Below, piece by piece: positions 8,280 through 16,444 of a stretch of 64,000 nucleotides of DNA. The DNA comes from Bog-159 sp049511415 (GTDB taxonomy: Bacteria; Acidobacteriota; Terriglobia; Bryobacterales; Bryobacteraceae). Position numbers and translations under genes: made by a program. Within the stretch, counting starts at the first letter, position 1. Every line of letters starts with the position of its first letter. Where the stretch lies: NCBI GenBank assembly GCA_049511415.1, contig JBEKYC010000005.1, positions 110,312 to 174,311 of the forward strand. Direction: 5' to 3'. Under the pieces are notes generated by a model. The model did not search any database. It worked only from the letters and a program-made list of their open reading frames with translations, and was not told where the DNA came from.

Positions 8280-9157
8280 GAGAGCACCTGCCGGTAAAGC
8301 TGGATGGTGTGGTGGATCATTTGGCCAATGGTGAACTTTTCGGTTACGGTCTGCCGGCCACCGGCGCCGAGTCGGCGAGCCAGCGGGCGGTCCGATAGTA
8401 GCGTGCGAATCGCATCGGCGATCGGTTCCGGATCGTTTTCGGTAAGCCAGCCGTTTTCGCCGTGGCTAACGATTTCCGGGATACCGCCGATGCGGCTGGC
8501 GATTACGGGTACTCCGGCTGCCATTGCCATCAGGATAGCGGAGCCGAGACCCTCGGAATGCGTCAGGTACAGGAATAGAGCGGCGTCCGGAAGATCCGAT
8601 TCCAGGTCGCGCGAAAGCCGCAGATCGACCCCGGCGCAGCGGGCGGCGGCGCGGGCGAGTGTCACGCCCTTGAGCGGGTCCGCACTGGCGGGCGCGATTA
8701 CCGCGTCGCCGCCGGGCGCAGCTTCAGGCAACGGCACACCGTCGTAAATCACTTCGATCTTCTCTTCGGGTACGCCGCTTTCCTGCATCACTCGCTTGAC
8801 GAATTGCGAGACCGCGGCGTAACGCGCCGCATGCCGGTACTTCCAGCGCGACCGCACGGGAAACGCCACGCGGCGCGAAACCACCAGGGGCGACCGCGCC
8901 AACAGGGCGGCCAGAGTATGGGAACGGGCATCATGCGCATGGACGAGGTCGGCCTGCCGCGAGAGGCGGTATACGGACCAGGGGCCGATCGTGTGGACGT
9001 CGAGACCAAGCGCGCGCGCCTTGGACGATAGAGGCGATCCGCGCGGCGAGAGCAGCGTGCCGGCGATACCTTCCCCGCGCAGACCCTGCATCAGGCGCAG
9101 CGCCTGCCATTGGCCTCCGCGCATCTCGCGGCCGGAATCGAGGTGCAGGATTTTCAT
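8273..9157 (-). CDS. GT4-type glycosyltransferase
   Basis: The 294-residue protein has a GT-B fold. The N-terminal half starts MKILHLDSGREMRGGQ, with the G-rich nucleotide-side loop. The C-terminal half holds the donor-sugar motif LTHSEGLGSAILMAMAAGVPVIASRIGGIPE. The usual E-x7-E pair of GT4 enzymes is incomplete: the first Glu is present but the second position is Met. The ATG at 9157 overlaps the upstream GT2 stop as ATGA, so the two are translationally coupled. Together they probably add sugars to lipooligosaccharide core or a surface glycan. Substrate not determinable. Confidence 0.85.
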   Translation of the reverse strand: MKILHLDSGREMRGGQWQALRLMQGLRGEGIAGTLLSPRGSPLSSKARALGLDVHTIGPWSVYRLSRQADLVHAHDARSHTLAALLARSPLVVSRRVAFPVRSRWKYRHAARYAAVSQFVKRVMQESGVPEEKIEVIYDGVPLPEAAPGGDAVIAPASADPLKGVTLARAAARCAGVDLRLSRDLESDLPDAALFLYLTHSEGLGSAILMAMAAGVPVIASRIGGIPEIVSHGENGWLTENDPEPIADAIRTLLSDRPLARRLGAGGRQTVTEKFTIGQMIHHTIQLYRQVLSC

Positions 9158-9900
9158 CGCCCGGAACTCATATTGCGCGTCTTGGCGTATTTCAGAAACG
9201 TGTAGAGGGCCGCCATGTAAGCGATGGTTAGCCCCTCGATGCCGTCCAGAAATCCTCGCTGGACGAAGTAGGCCTTGAGGAAAGTCCAAATCGGGTCGGC
9301 GATCAAATGGCGCCAGCCGACAGGCGTCTTGCGGGAAACCAGTTCCTCCGCCGCCAGCGTGGTGTACCGGTCCATGGTCTTCAGATGTTCGGAAATTGAA
9401 TCGCAGGTGAAGTGCAGCAGGTTGGCATCGAGATGACCTACCCGTCCGCGCACCTGCACGCTCTCATGCACGAAATCGCCGACCCACTTGGCCTTTTCGC
9501 GATGATACAGGCGCACCTTGCGATCCGGATACCAGCCACTATGCAAAATCCATCGGCCGAGATATTGCGCCAAGCGCGGCATGGTATAGGCGTCATACTT
9601 CGGACCGTTCTTCTTGAGGTTCCAGATCTCGCCCTCGAGTGCCTCGCTGAGGGCCTCGTCGGCGTCAAGCGATAGTATCCAATCATGCGCCGCTCTCTCG
9701 GCGGCCCAATTCTTCTGGCCGGCGTAACCGCGCCACGGACTTTCGATCAGCCGCGCTCCCAAGTTTTCCGCCAATTCGGTAGTTCGGTCGGACGAGCCGC
9801 TATCCAGCACCAGGATCTCATCGCAACAACGCAAGCTCTCGATGGCGCGGGCTATGTGACGTTCTTCATTCAGCGTGATGATCGTGGCGGTGATCTTCAT
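9154..9900 (-). CDS. GT2 glycosyltransferase, LPS-core WaaE/KdtX-like
   Basis: The 248-residue protein has a family 2 GT-A domain: TATIITLNEERHIARAIESL at the N-terminus, VLDSGSSDRT for the nucleotide, and the metal-binding LSLDADE. The segment GWYPDRKVRLYHREKAKW-GDFVHE is characteristic of the WaaE/KdtX-like lipopolysaccharide core glucosyltransferase subgroup. The C-terminal third (FLKAYFVQRGFLDG-EGL) is an amphipathic membrane-association region seen in these proteins. It starts 10 nt after the site-2 protease stop and its stop overlaps the GT4 start. Probable role: cytoplasmic-face lipid A-core or related glycolipid assembly. Confidence 0.87.
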   Translation of the reverse strand: MKITATIITLNEERHIARAIESLRCCDEILVLDSGSSDRTTELAENLGARLIESPWRGYAGQKNWAAERAAHDWILSLDADEALSEALEGEIWNLKKNGPKYDAYTMPRLAQYLGRWILHSGWYPDRKVRLYHREKAKWVGDFVHESVQVRGRVGHLDANLLHFTCDSISEHLKTMDRYTTLAAEELVSRKTPVGWRHLIADPIWTFLKAYFVQRGFLDGIEGLTIAYMAALYTFLKYAKTRNMSSGR

Positions 9901-9910
9901 GGCTCCTGGT

Positions 9911-10879
9911 TTAGGGGGCGCCCTCCATCACGGGAGCCACCGTAAAGCAGAGCAGGAAAATGATCAAGGAGGCTAACGCCAGTAATCTCCGGCCCCGTCC
10001 GATGCCCGAGGGGTCCACGATCACAGGATGCCGGCGCGCCAGGAAGAAAAGCGCCACGGCCCACAACCACCAGGGCCACCAACGGAAGCCGAGCGGCAGC
10101 AGCGCCGCAATGAAGATCTTCGAAAGCAACTTGTGCTTATCGCCCACCAGAGCGTAAAGAATGTGGCCGCCGTCCAGCTGACCGATGGGAAGCAGGTTCA
10201 GCGCGGTTGCCAGAATACCGATCCAGGCGGCACGAGCCACGGGATGCAGATAGATGTCGGAGGCAGCCACTCCAGGGAAAATAACCTTTTGCAAGATCCA
10301 GAGCAGCCCCGGCGTTCCAAACCGAATCTCGCTTTGCAGCCCGATCCCCGGAATCACCTTTGAAAACGCAACCCCCACCGCCAGCGCGGGCAGCAAGAAC
10401 ACAAACCCTGCCAGCGGACCGGCCACGCCGACATCAAACAGCACGCGCTTGGAGTAAATCGCGGAACGGATGCGAATGAACGCTCCAAAGGTGCCCATCA
10501 AAGTTGGCGCGGGAAGGAAATACGGAAGGCTGGCGTCCACACCATAATAGAGACAAGCCAGGTAATGCCCCGACTCATGGGCTAACAGGATGGTCAACAG
10601 CGTGAGGGAAAATGGCAGACCCTGCCACAGGATACCTGGATGGCTCCAAACATTGACGAAGCCCCGCAAATACTGCTCGACATCAAACGGCAGGTTGCGA
10701 TTGAAGTCTGCCTGCAGGCTGGACCCCACTACGGTAGTGGAGAATAGCGTGATTAAGAACAGAAGAGCGTGCAGCCAATAGCGCTCGTGGATTCGCGGAA
10801 ATGAGCGGGAGACACCTAGTCCTTTACCGTTCTCCGGGTATGGGAGATACGTGGCCGCCGAATAATCCTGTGGGGACAC
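9911..10879 (-). CDS. Site-2 protease family (M50) membrane metalloprotease
   Basis: The 322-residue polytopic protein carries the two S2P signatures: HESGH (HExxH zinc motif inside a TM helix, after LTILLA) and the third ligand motif ALNLLPIGQLDGGH. There is no PDZ domain, so it belongs to the simple membrane-embedded S2P group rather than RseP. Such enzymes cut TM segments of anti-sigma factors or other membrane proteins; the substrate here is unknown. GTG 10879 is the likely start. The gene sits between HU (23-nt gap) and GT2 (10-nt gap) in a five-gene minus-strand run, so envelope signalling is a possible but unproven role. Confidence 0.9.
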   Translation of the reverse strand: MSPQDYSAATYLPYPENGKGLGVSRSFPRIHERYWLHALLFLITLFSTTVVGSSLQADFNRNLPFDVEQYLRGFVNVWSHPGILWQGLPFSLTLLTILLAHESGHYLACLYYGVDASLPYFLPAPTLMGTFGAFIRIRSAIYSKRVLFDVGVAGPLAGFVFLLPALAVGVAFSKVIPGIGLQSEIRFGTPGLLWILQKVIFPGVAASDIYLHPVARAAWIGILATALNLLPIGQLDGGHILYALVGDKHKLLSKIFIAALLPLGFRWWPWWLWAVALFFLARRHPVIVDPSGIGRGRRLLALASLIIFLLCFTVAPVMEGAP

Positions 10880-10902
10880 AATACAATTATCCGCCCGCCG
10901 GG

Positions 10903-11172
10903 CTACTGCAGGGTCTGCAATTCTTTGCCGGGCTTGAAGCGCACGGCTTTACCTGGGGGGATGGAGACTTCGGCGCCAGTGCGCGGATTGCGTCCGATGC
11001 CGGTCTTGCGAGGTTTCACGTTGAAGACTCCGAAGCCGCGCAGTTCGATGCGATCTCCCTGTTCCAGAGCTTTCTTCATGGATTCGAAGACGGTTTCGAC
11101 CGCCATCTCAGCCTTGGTTTTGGTAATGCCGGTCTTGTTCACCACTTCGTTGATAATATCCAGCTTGATCAA
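10903..11172 (-). CDS. HU/IHF-family DNA-binding protein
   Basis: The 89-residue protein is a standard-length HU-type nucleoid protein: a helical dimerisation half (IINEVVNKTGITKTKAEMAVE), then RIELRGFGVFNV and the DNA-intercalating arm GRNPRTGAEVSIPPGKAVRFKPG with the conserved RNP. It binds and bends DNA as a dimer. The start is TTG 11172, supported by GGAGG 5 nt upstream and by the family's N-terminus. A good sigma70-like promoter lies at 11223-11252. First gene of the operon that continues to the prepilin peptidase. Confidence 0.93.
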   Translation of the reverse strand: MIKLDIINEVVNKTGITKTKAEMAVETVFESMKKALEQGDRIELRGFGVFNVKPRKTGIGRNPRTGAEVSIPPGKAVRFKPGKELQTLQ

Positions 11173-11222
11173 ATCGGCCTCCGGAGATTGCAGGATCGAA
11201 TTCCCCGCCGGTGTTCAACTAC

Positions 11223-11252
11223 ATGATAGGACTCGATTTATCCGGAAGTCAA
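11223..11252 (-). promoter_or_regulatory. Sigma70-type promoter of the HU operon
   Basis: On the minus strand TTGACT (11252-11247) is followed after 18 nt by TATCAT (11228-11223). The predicted start near 11216 leaves a leader of about 45 nt before the TTG codon at 11172. Confidence 0.6.
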
Positions 11253-11347
11253 GCAAACGCTCCGGAAATTGGAAACGAGCACCCCAGGTGCTGCACAATG
11301 GTGCAACCGGAGAGACGTGGTGGGCGTCTCTTGGCTAGGGAAATGCA

Positions 11348-11461
11348 ATGCGCTCACTTCCAAAATCCAGCCTGCTGATCGAGTTGCAGCAGAACGGCGC
11401 TGGACTGATCGCCGATGTTGCGATCCTGGTGCTGTTCGTGGTGCTGCTGGCGATCCACTAG
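11348..11461 (+). CDS. Possible 37-residue membrane microprotein
   Basis: A short open frame, ATG 11348 to TAG 11461, encodes MRSLPKSSLLIELQQ followed by a spacer and one strongly hydrophobic segment (AILVLFVVLLAIH) at the extreme C-terminus. The layout, a polar amphipathic N-terminus with a single TM helix, is that of small membrane proteins. The upstream GGGA is only a weak Shine-Dalgarno. It ends 5 nt before the stop of the converging aminotransferase gene, filling the gap exactly. No family is recognised; it may be a chance frame. Confidence 0.35.
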   Translation: MRSLPKSSLLIELQQNGAGLIADVAILVLFVVLLAIH

Positions 11462-11466
11462 GGCTG

Positions 11467-12582
11467 CTACACCTTGTACACGCGCCAGAACACGTCCCGG
11501 AACTTCTGCATCTCCGGCTGCGTGCCGATCGTCACGCGCAGCATATTATCCAGCGGCGGAAATGGACGGCCTACCGCAACGCCCAAGGGCGGCATTTTGG
11601 TAATGAACTCGCGCGCGTTCCGGCCCACATCGATCATCATAAAATTGGCTTGCGGTTCGATATAGGGCACATGGCGCTCGCGCAGCCAGGCGCACAAATC
11701 CCCCCGCACGCGCGAATTGATGGCGCGCCGCTCGGGGACGAGGGTAGGCGACTCCTTCAGGGCCGCCATCACCGCCCGCATCGCGATGACGGACAGCACA
11801 TTGATGCGAAACGGGCGCATGCGCTCGATCAGGCCCGGGGGAGCGCATGCGAATCCCGCGCGTACCCCGGCCATCCCGTAAATCTTTGAGAACGTGCGCG
11901 CCACCACGACATTCTTCCCCCGGCGCACAAAAGGCATCGCGGATTCCAGTTCCGGCGATTCGCCGAAGTGAATATAAGCCTCATCCACCAGCAAAACTGT
12001 ATCGGAGGGCAGATTCTGCGCCAGCCACGATATACCCGCCTTCGGCGTGATGGAAGCGGTGGGGTTGTTGGGATTGCATAGGTAGATCAAACCCGCGTGC
12101 GTCTTATCTGCCGCGGCGGCAATCTTCCGGACATCGGCCGAATAGTCCGGCAAAAGGGGGACCTGGATGACTTGACGGCCTAGGGCACGCGCCGTTTCGG
12201 GCGGTCCTTCGTAAGTGGGCTGCATAACCACCAGCGGACGGTCCGGAGCGGTGAAGGCGTCCACGGCCGCATTCAATACCTCGCTCGACCCCGAGCCGGC
12301 CGTGATGTTCTCCGCCTGCAAGTCTTCGCCGGCGGCCAGCGCGGCGTATAAATCCCCAACTTCCTGATAGTGATAGCGGCCGGATGACGACAGAACATCG
12401 GCCATGGCCGCAAGGGACGATTCAGGCGGCCCCAGCGGGTTCTCGTTCGCGTTCAGCCAGACGATGTCTTTGGGCAGGTTCCCCTGAATCACCGCGCGTT
12501 GCGCGTAAGCCATCTCGGGCAGCATCCGGCCTACGGCCAATGCGGCGCCAAAACGAGAAGCAAAACCCCTTCTTGTCAGCAT
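11467..12582 (-). CDS. HisC-like aminotransferase with Tat signal
   Basis: The 371-residue protein is a fold-type I PLP aminotransferase of the histidinol-phosphate aminotransferase group. It has LNANENPLGPP near the N-terminus, the cofactor-loop AGSGSSEVL, CNPNNPT, VDEAYIHF (PLP-N1 Asp) and the Schiff-base Lys in TFSKIYGMAGVRAG. Unlike cytoplasmic HisC it begins MLTRRGFASRFGAALAVG, a twin-arginine export signal, ending near AYAQ. ATG 12582 has AAGGAG upstream. Export of a PLP enzyme through Tat is reasonable because the cofactor is bound before export. The substrate is open, and no other his gene is near. It is divergent from the TIGR03437 protein gene. Confidence 0.88.
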   Translation of the reverse strand: MLTRRGFASRFGAALAVGRMLPEMAYAQRAVIQGNLPKDIVWLNANENPLGPPESSLAAMADVLSSSGRYHYQEVGDLYAALAAGEDLQAENITAGSGSSEVLNAAVDAFTAPDRPLVVMQPTYEGPPETARALGRQVIQVPLLPDYSADVRKIAAAADKTHAGLIYLCNPNNPTASITPKAGISWLAQNLPSDTVLLVDEAYIHFGESPELESAMPFVRRGKNVVVARTFSKIYGMAGVRAGFACAPPGLIERMRPFRINVLSVIAMRAVMAALKESPTLVPERRAINSRVRGDLCAWLRERHVPYIEPQANFMMIDVGRNAREFITKMPPLGVAVGRPFPPLDNMLRVTIGTQPEMQKFRDVFWRVYKV

Positions 12583-12682
12583 GGGAACTCCTTGGGGGAA
12601 GTATACCTTAAAGCCGAAAATTTCTGTCTGGCGGGCTGTATCCTCTTGCATTTATCCGTCGTCGTTAACACATCTGACATAT

Positions 12683-14971
12683 ATGCATGCACGCAGAATA
12701 CTAATACTGGGAGTGTTAGCCTCGGCTGGCGCGGCCCGTGCCCAGCTGGATGTGCTGACCGCGAATTATGACAACAACCGCACCAGCCAGAATCTGAACG
12801 AGGGTCTGCTTAACACGAGCAACGTGAATCCCGCGCAATTCGGCCAGATCTACGCCTATCCGGTAGACGGGCAAGTGTACGCCCAGCCGCTGTATGTCCA
12901 CGCACTCGGCATTCCCGGGAAAGGCACGCTGAACGTGCTTTACGTGGCAACCATGCACAACAGCGTGTTCGCCTTCGATGCCGACGCCACGTCAGGGACC
13001 GCGCCCCTCTGGCAGGTGAATTTGGGAACTTCCGTGGATCCCGCCACATTCGACGTGGCGGGGGCGGCGCCGTATTCGGACATCCTGAACGAGGTGGGAA
13101 TTCTGAGTACACCGACGATCGACCGGACCGGCAACACGATTTATGTCGTCGCGGAGACCGTGACGGGCGGGAATGATGCCTTCTTTCTGCATGCCCTGGA
13201 TCTAACCACGGGCACGGAAAAGCTGAATGGCCCGGTTCAGATACAGGCCGCCGTCGATGGCACCGGGTGGGGTGGTACCGGCGATGCGGTCAACGGATCA
13301 CTACCGCTCCTGGCCGCCAGTCACCTGCAGCGGCCCGGACTGCTATTGGCGAATGGCGCGATTTATATAGGCTTCGGATCGCACGGCGATTATGTGCCTT
13401 GGCACGGCTGGGTGCTGGCCTATAATTCAACCAATCTGCAGCAACAAACGGGCGTCTTCAACACCACGCCGTCGGCGGCCGGCTCGGCGATCTGGCAGGG
13501 AGGACGCGGTTTGGCTGCCGATCCGAACGGCGGGATCTACTGCTCCACGGGCAACGGGAATTATGACGGCGTCATGTCCTGGGGGGAGACGGTGTTGCAT
13601 TTGACCCCGTCGTTGGAGGTAGCGGATTGGTTCACACCGGCCGAATATGCCGGATGGACGGACGACGATCAGGACCTCGGTTCCAGTGGACCGATCCTGT
13701 TGCCGGGAACCACCTTGCTGGTAGCGGGAGGCAAAGCGGGCTTGGTAGCGCTCGCGGACACCACCAACCTGGGACACGAGGTGGATGCCGACGCGGGTGT
13801 ACTGCAGACGTTTCAAGCAGTTCCCACAGGGCGGTTCGCAATCTTTAATATGGCATTGTGGAACCGGCCCGACGGGCCCATTCTCTATGTCTGGGGCGAA
13901 GGCGACCCGTTGCGCGAATTCCAGATGCAGAACGGCGCGTTCAACACCACGGCTTTGGCCGTCAACAGCACGGCGCAGAATGCACTGCCATTCAGCGGTA
14001 TGACGGTATCGTCCAATGCCTTCGTGCCTGGCAGCGGAATTTTTTGGGCGACCACGGTCGGCTCCAGTAGCTTCCCGGCGCCGGGCGCGTTGCATGCTTT
14101 TGACGCCATGGACGTTAGCCAGGAATTGTGGAACAGCGGTATGCAAGCGACCCGCGATGCGCTGGGCAATTTCACGAAATTCGCGAATCCGACAGTGGCC
14201 AATGGCAGGGTGTACGTGCCCACCGATTCGAGCCAGGTGGTGGTTTATGGTCTGCTGCCGGTCCCCGGAATTCAAGCGGTGGTGAATGCCGCCAGCTACA
14301 CCAGTTCGGCAATTGCGCCCGGAGAATTGATCTCCGTGTTTGGCATCGGCATCGGGCCCACGGACCCCCTAAAGCTGGTCCTGAACTCCGCCGGCAATGT
14401 GAGCACTTCGCTGCAAGGATACACTGTCACGTTCGACGGCGTGGCTGCCCCGCTGCTCTATGCCGCGGCGGGACAAATCAACGCGGTCGTTCCGTTTTCA
14501 GTAGCGGGCAAATCCTCGACTGTTATGGAATTGTGGGCTCCGGCCAACACCCGATACTCCGTGACGCTTCCGGTCAGCCCGGCGGCACCCGCCATTTTCG
14601 AGTTGGGAACCTCCGGGCAGGGGGGCATTTTGAACGGCGATTACTCGGTCAATTCCGCGGCACACCCGGCGCCGCGTGGATCCACGGTGGCTATTTACGC
14701 CACAGGCACCGGCGTGCTGACCCCGGCATCGGCGGATGGCGTAGTCATTTCCGCAACCAATCCACCAGTGTCCGCGGCGCCAGTCACGGTGACCATTGGT
14801 GGCCAGGCAGCAATCGTGAGCTATCAGGGCGGCGCGCCCGGACTGGTCGCCGGTGTAATGCAGATCAATGCACAGGTACCGGCAAGCGTGACACCCGGGA
14901 GCGCCGTACCGGTGACGATCAGTGCAGGTGGCGTGGCCGGATTGGCAACCGTCACTATGGCGGTCGAGTAA
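12683..14971 (+). CDS. Secreted propeller protein with TIGR03437 C-terminal domain
   Basis: The 762-residue exported protein has a signal peptide (MHARRILILGVLASAGAARA) and a PQQ/quinoprotein-like propeller region (about residues 20-530, with repeats such as VYVATMHNSVFAFDAD and IYVVAETVTG). A TIGR03437 domain, typical of Solibacter (about 535-762: VNAASYTSSAIAPGELISVFG, LLYAAAGQINAVVPF, AIYATGTGVLTP, MQINAQVP), forms the C-terminus. That domain is Ig-like and probably a surface or protein-interaction module. ATG 12683 is chosen because the signal peptide starts there; earlier in-frame codons would add a non-signal extension. No catalytic motif is visible. Confidence 0.85.
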   Translation: MHARRILILGVLASAGAARAQLDVLTANYDNNRTSQNLNEGLLNTSNVNPAQFGQIYAYPVDGQVYAQPLYVHALGIPGKGTLNVLYVATMHNSVFAFDADATSGTAPLWQVNLGTSVDPATFDVAGAAPYSDILNEVGILSTPTIDRTGNTIYVVAETVTGGNDAFFLHALDLTTGTEKLNGPVQIQAAVDGTGWGGTGDAVNGSLPLLAASHLQRPGLLLANGAIYIGFGSHGDYVPWHGWVLAYNSTNLQQQTGVFNTTPSAAGSAIWQGGRGLAADPNGGIYCSTGNGNYDGVMSWGETVLHLTPSLEVADWFTPAEYAGWTDDDQDLGSSGPILLPGTTLLVAGGKAGLVALADTTNLGHEVDADAGVLQTFQAVPTGRFAIFNMALWNRPDGPILYVWGEGDPLREFQMQNGAFNTTALAVNSTAQNALPFSGMTVSSNAFVPGSGIFWATTVGSSSFPAPGALHAFDAMDVSQELWNSGMQATRDALGNFTKFANPTVANGRVYVPTDSSQVVVYGLLPVPGIQAVVNAASYTSSAIAPGELISVFGIGIGPTDPLKLVLNSAGNVSTSLQGYTVTFDGVAAPLLYAAAGQINAVVPFSVAGKSSTVMELWAPANTRYSVTLPVSPAAPAIFELGTSGQGGILNGDYSVNSAAHPAPRGSTVAIYATGTGVLTPASADGVVISATNPPVSAAPVTVTIGGQAAIVSYQGGAPGLVAGVMQINAQVPASVTPGSAVPVTISAGGVAGLATVTMAVE

Positions 14972-15006
14972 GCGCTACGCATCCGCCAGCATGGATTTCG
15001 CCTTCG

Positions 15007-16437
15007 CTATTTAGGATTTACCAAGATGAAGCGGCCAGCCACATAATCGAGGACATAGTCATAGTGGTGGGGGTCCACCTGGACATGATGTTCCGTCCAT
15101 ACGGCCATGCGCTCGGCTTCCAGCTTCGGGTCGCCGTACAACAGGCGGATTAAAAAGTAGACGTCGTAATCCTGGTAACCATCCGCGTCCGAGAGCAAGA
15201 GGATACGCGCGCCCTTTCGCGGCGCCGGTATCAGCCGGCGGATCTGATCTTCATAGCGCTGGAAACGGTGCTGCATGTCGTGGGCGGCGGCGGCGTGCAT
15301 TTCGATTGAGTCACGCTGCCAAGGCGCCAGCTTGAACACAAGCAAAATCAGCAGGGAGGCCTGCGCCACAGCACGCACCAGGACATGTCTGCCCGTCAGG
15401 AGTTCGAGCAGCCAGTCGAGCAGCCCGGCGACGTAGACTGCCCAGCCTACCGCCGGCACCATGTAGGCGAACCCGCCGCGTCCAGGAATAAAGGCAAGCG
15501 GCAGAACGCCGGCCAGTATGAACGCAATCGCCCAGATCAGATCCCGGCGCCTGCTGGCCGCGGCGATCGCCACCATGGCGGCCAGCAGCGCGCCCATCTG
15601 GAGCGGCTTGAGATCGGGCCAAAAGGTGAGCTCATGCAAATAATGCGACAGCGATTGAATGTAAGCCGCGGCGGAGTAATGCGGGCGGTATGCTTCCACC
15701 GCCCACAACGAGTCCGGACCGTATCGCTTGCCAATGACGAATGCGGCATCGAATATGGCGCCCACAGCGGCCAAGCGGCCCTCACGGCAGATCCATTGCC
15801 AGAGCCCGGCAGGCTTCCAAAGCGCGGGGGGATGCCAGATCAGTTCATACAGCCCGACCGCTACGGGCAGCAAGACCGCGATTTCCTTGGAATCGAGCGC
15901 GGCGGCGAACAGGCATAGCAAGAACGCCGTGCCGGCCAGCCCGGGTACTCGCCCGCGTTGCCTGATGCGTACGTAGCAAGCAAATGCGGTCCAGAAAAAC
16001 GCGTAGACCAGAACATCGTAGATCGTGCCCGTATCGAAGTAGGCCGCGGCGAAGGTGGGGTGAATGCCGAGCAGGAGCAGAGCCAGCAGAGAAGCCCAAC
16101 GCGATCCGGTAAGTTGGCGAACGACCACTGCCAGCAAAAGGAAGTCCAAGCACAACCACACGAATGCCGCGATCCGAAACGGCAATGGGTTGAATCCATA
16201 CAGGGAATAGATGACGCGATAGAACAGGCCGCCGCCCGGGCGGTAGTAACTAGACCAAAAGCACAGGTTCGCCTTGAGTAGAGCCGGCCAAGGGCGGGAC
16301 CAGTAATAGTGCAGGTTCATTAAGTCGTCATTATCGAACCATGAGGTGAAACCTCCGCGGATCAGGTACACGAACCAGATGAACAGTGCCGCGCCTATGC
16401 TATACGCCGCGATCCGGCTGAACTTATCCGATTTCAT
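15007..16437 (-). CDS. Polytopic membrane protein, probable lipid-linked-sugar glycosyltransferase
   Basis: The 476-residue protein has about 10-11 TM helices. The first periplasmic loop after TM1 carries SWFDNDDLMNLHYYW; an Asp pair in this position is the catalytic-type feature of GT-C enzymes (GT39/GT83-like). The C-terminus is a soluble alpha/beta tail (ILLLSDADGYQDYDVYFLIRLLYGDP). GT-C enzymes move sugars from polyprenyl-phosphate donors on the outer face of the inner membrane. It lies 7 nt after the stop of the large GT2-GtrA fusion gene, which could make such a donor, so the two are probably one pathway. Family call is by architecture only. Confidence 0.65.
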   Translation of the reverse strand: MKSDKFSRIAAYSIGAALFIWFVYLIRGGFTSWFDNDDLMNLHYYWSRPWPALLKANLCFWSSYYRPGGGLFYRVIYSLYGFNPLPFRIAAFVWLCLDFLLLAVVVRQLTGSRWASLLALLLLGIHPTFAAAYFDTGTIYDVLVYAFFWTAFACYVRIRQRGRVPGLAGTAFLLCLFAAALDSKEIAVLLPVAVGLYELIWHPPALWKPAGLWQWICREGRLAAVGAIFDAAFVIGKRYGPDSLWAVEAYRPHYSAAAYIQSLSHYLHELTFWPDLKPLQMGALLAAMVAIAAASRRRDLIWAIAFILAGVLPLAFIPGRGGFAYMVPAVGWAVYVAGLLDWLLELLTGRHVLVRAVAQASLLILLVFKLAPWQRDSIEMHAAAAHDMQHRFQRYEDQIRRLIPAPRKGARILLLSDADGYQDYDVYFLIRLLYGDPKLEAERMAVWTEHHVQVDPHHYDYVLDYVAGRFILVNPK

Positions 16438-16444
16438 AGGCTTG

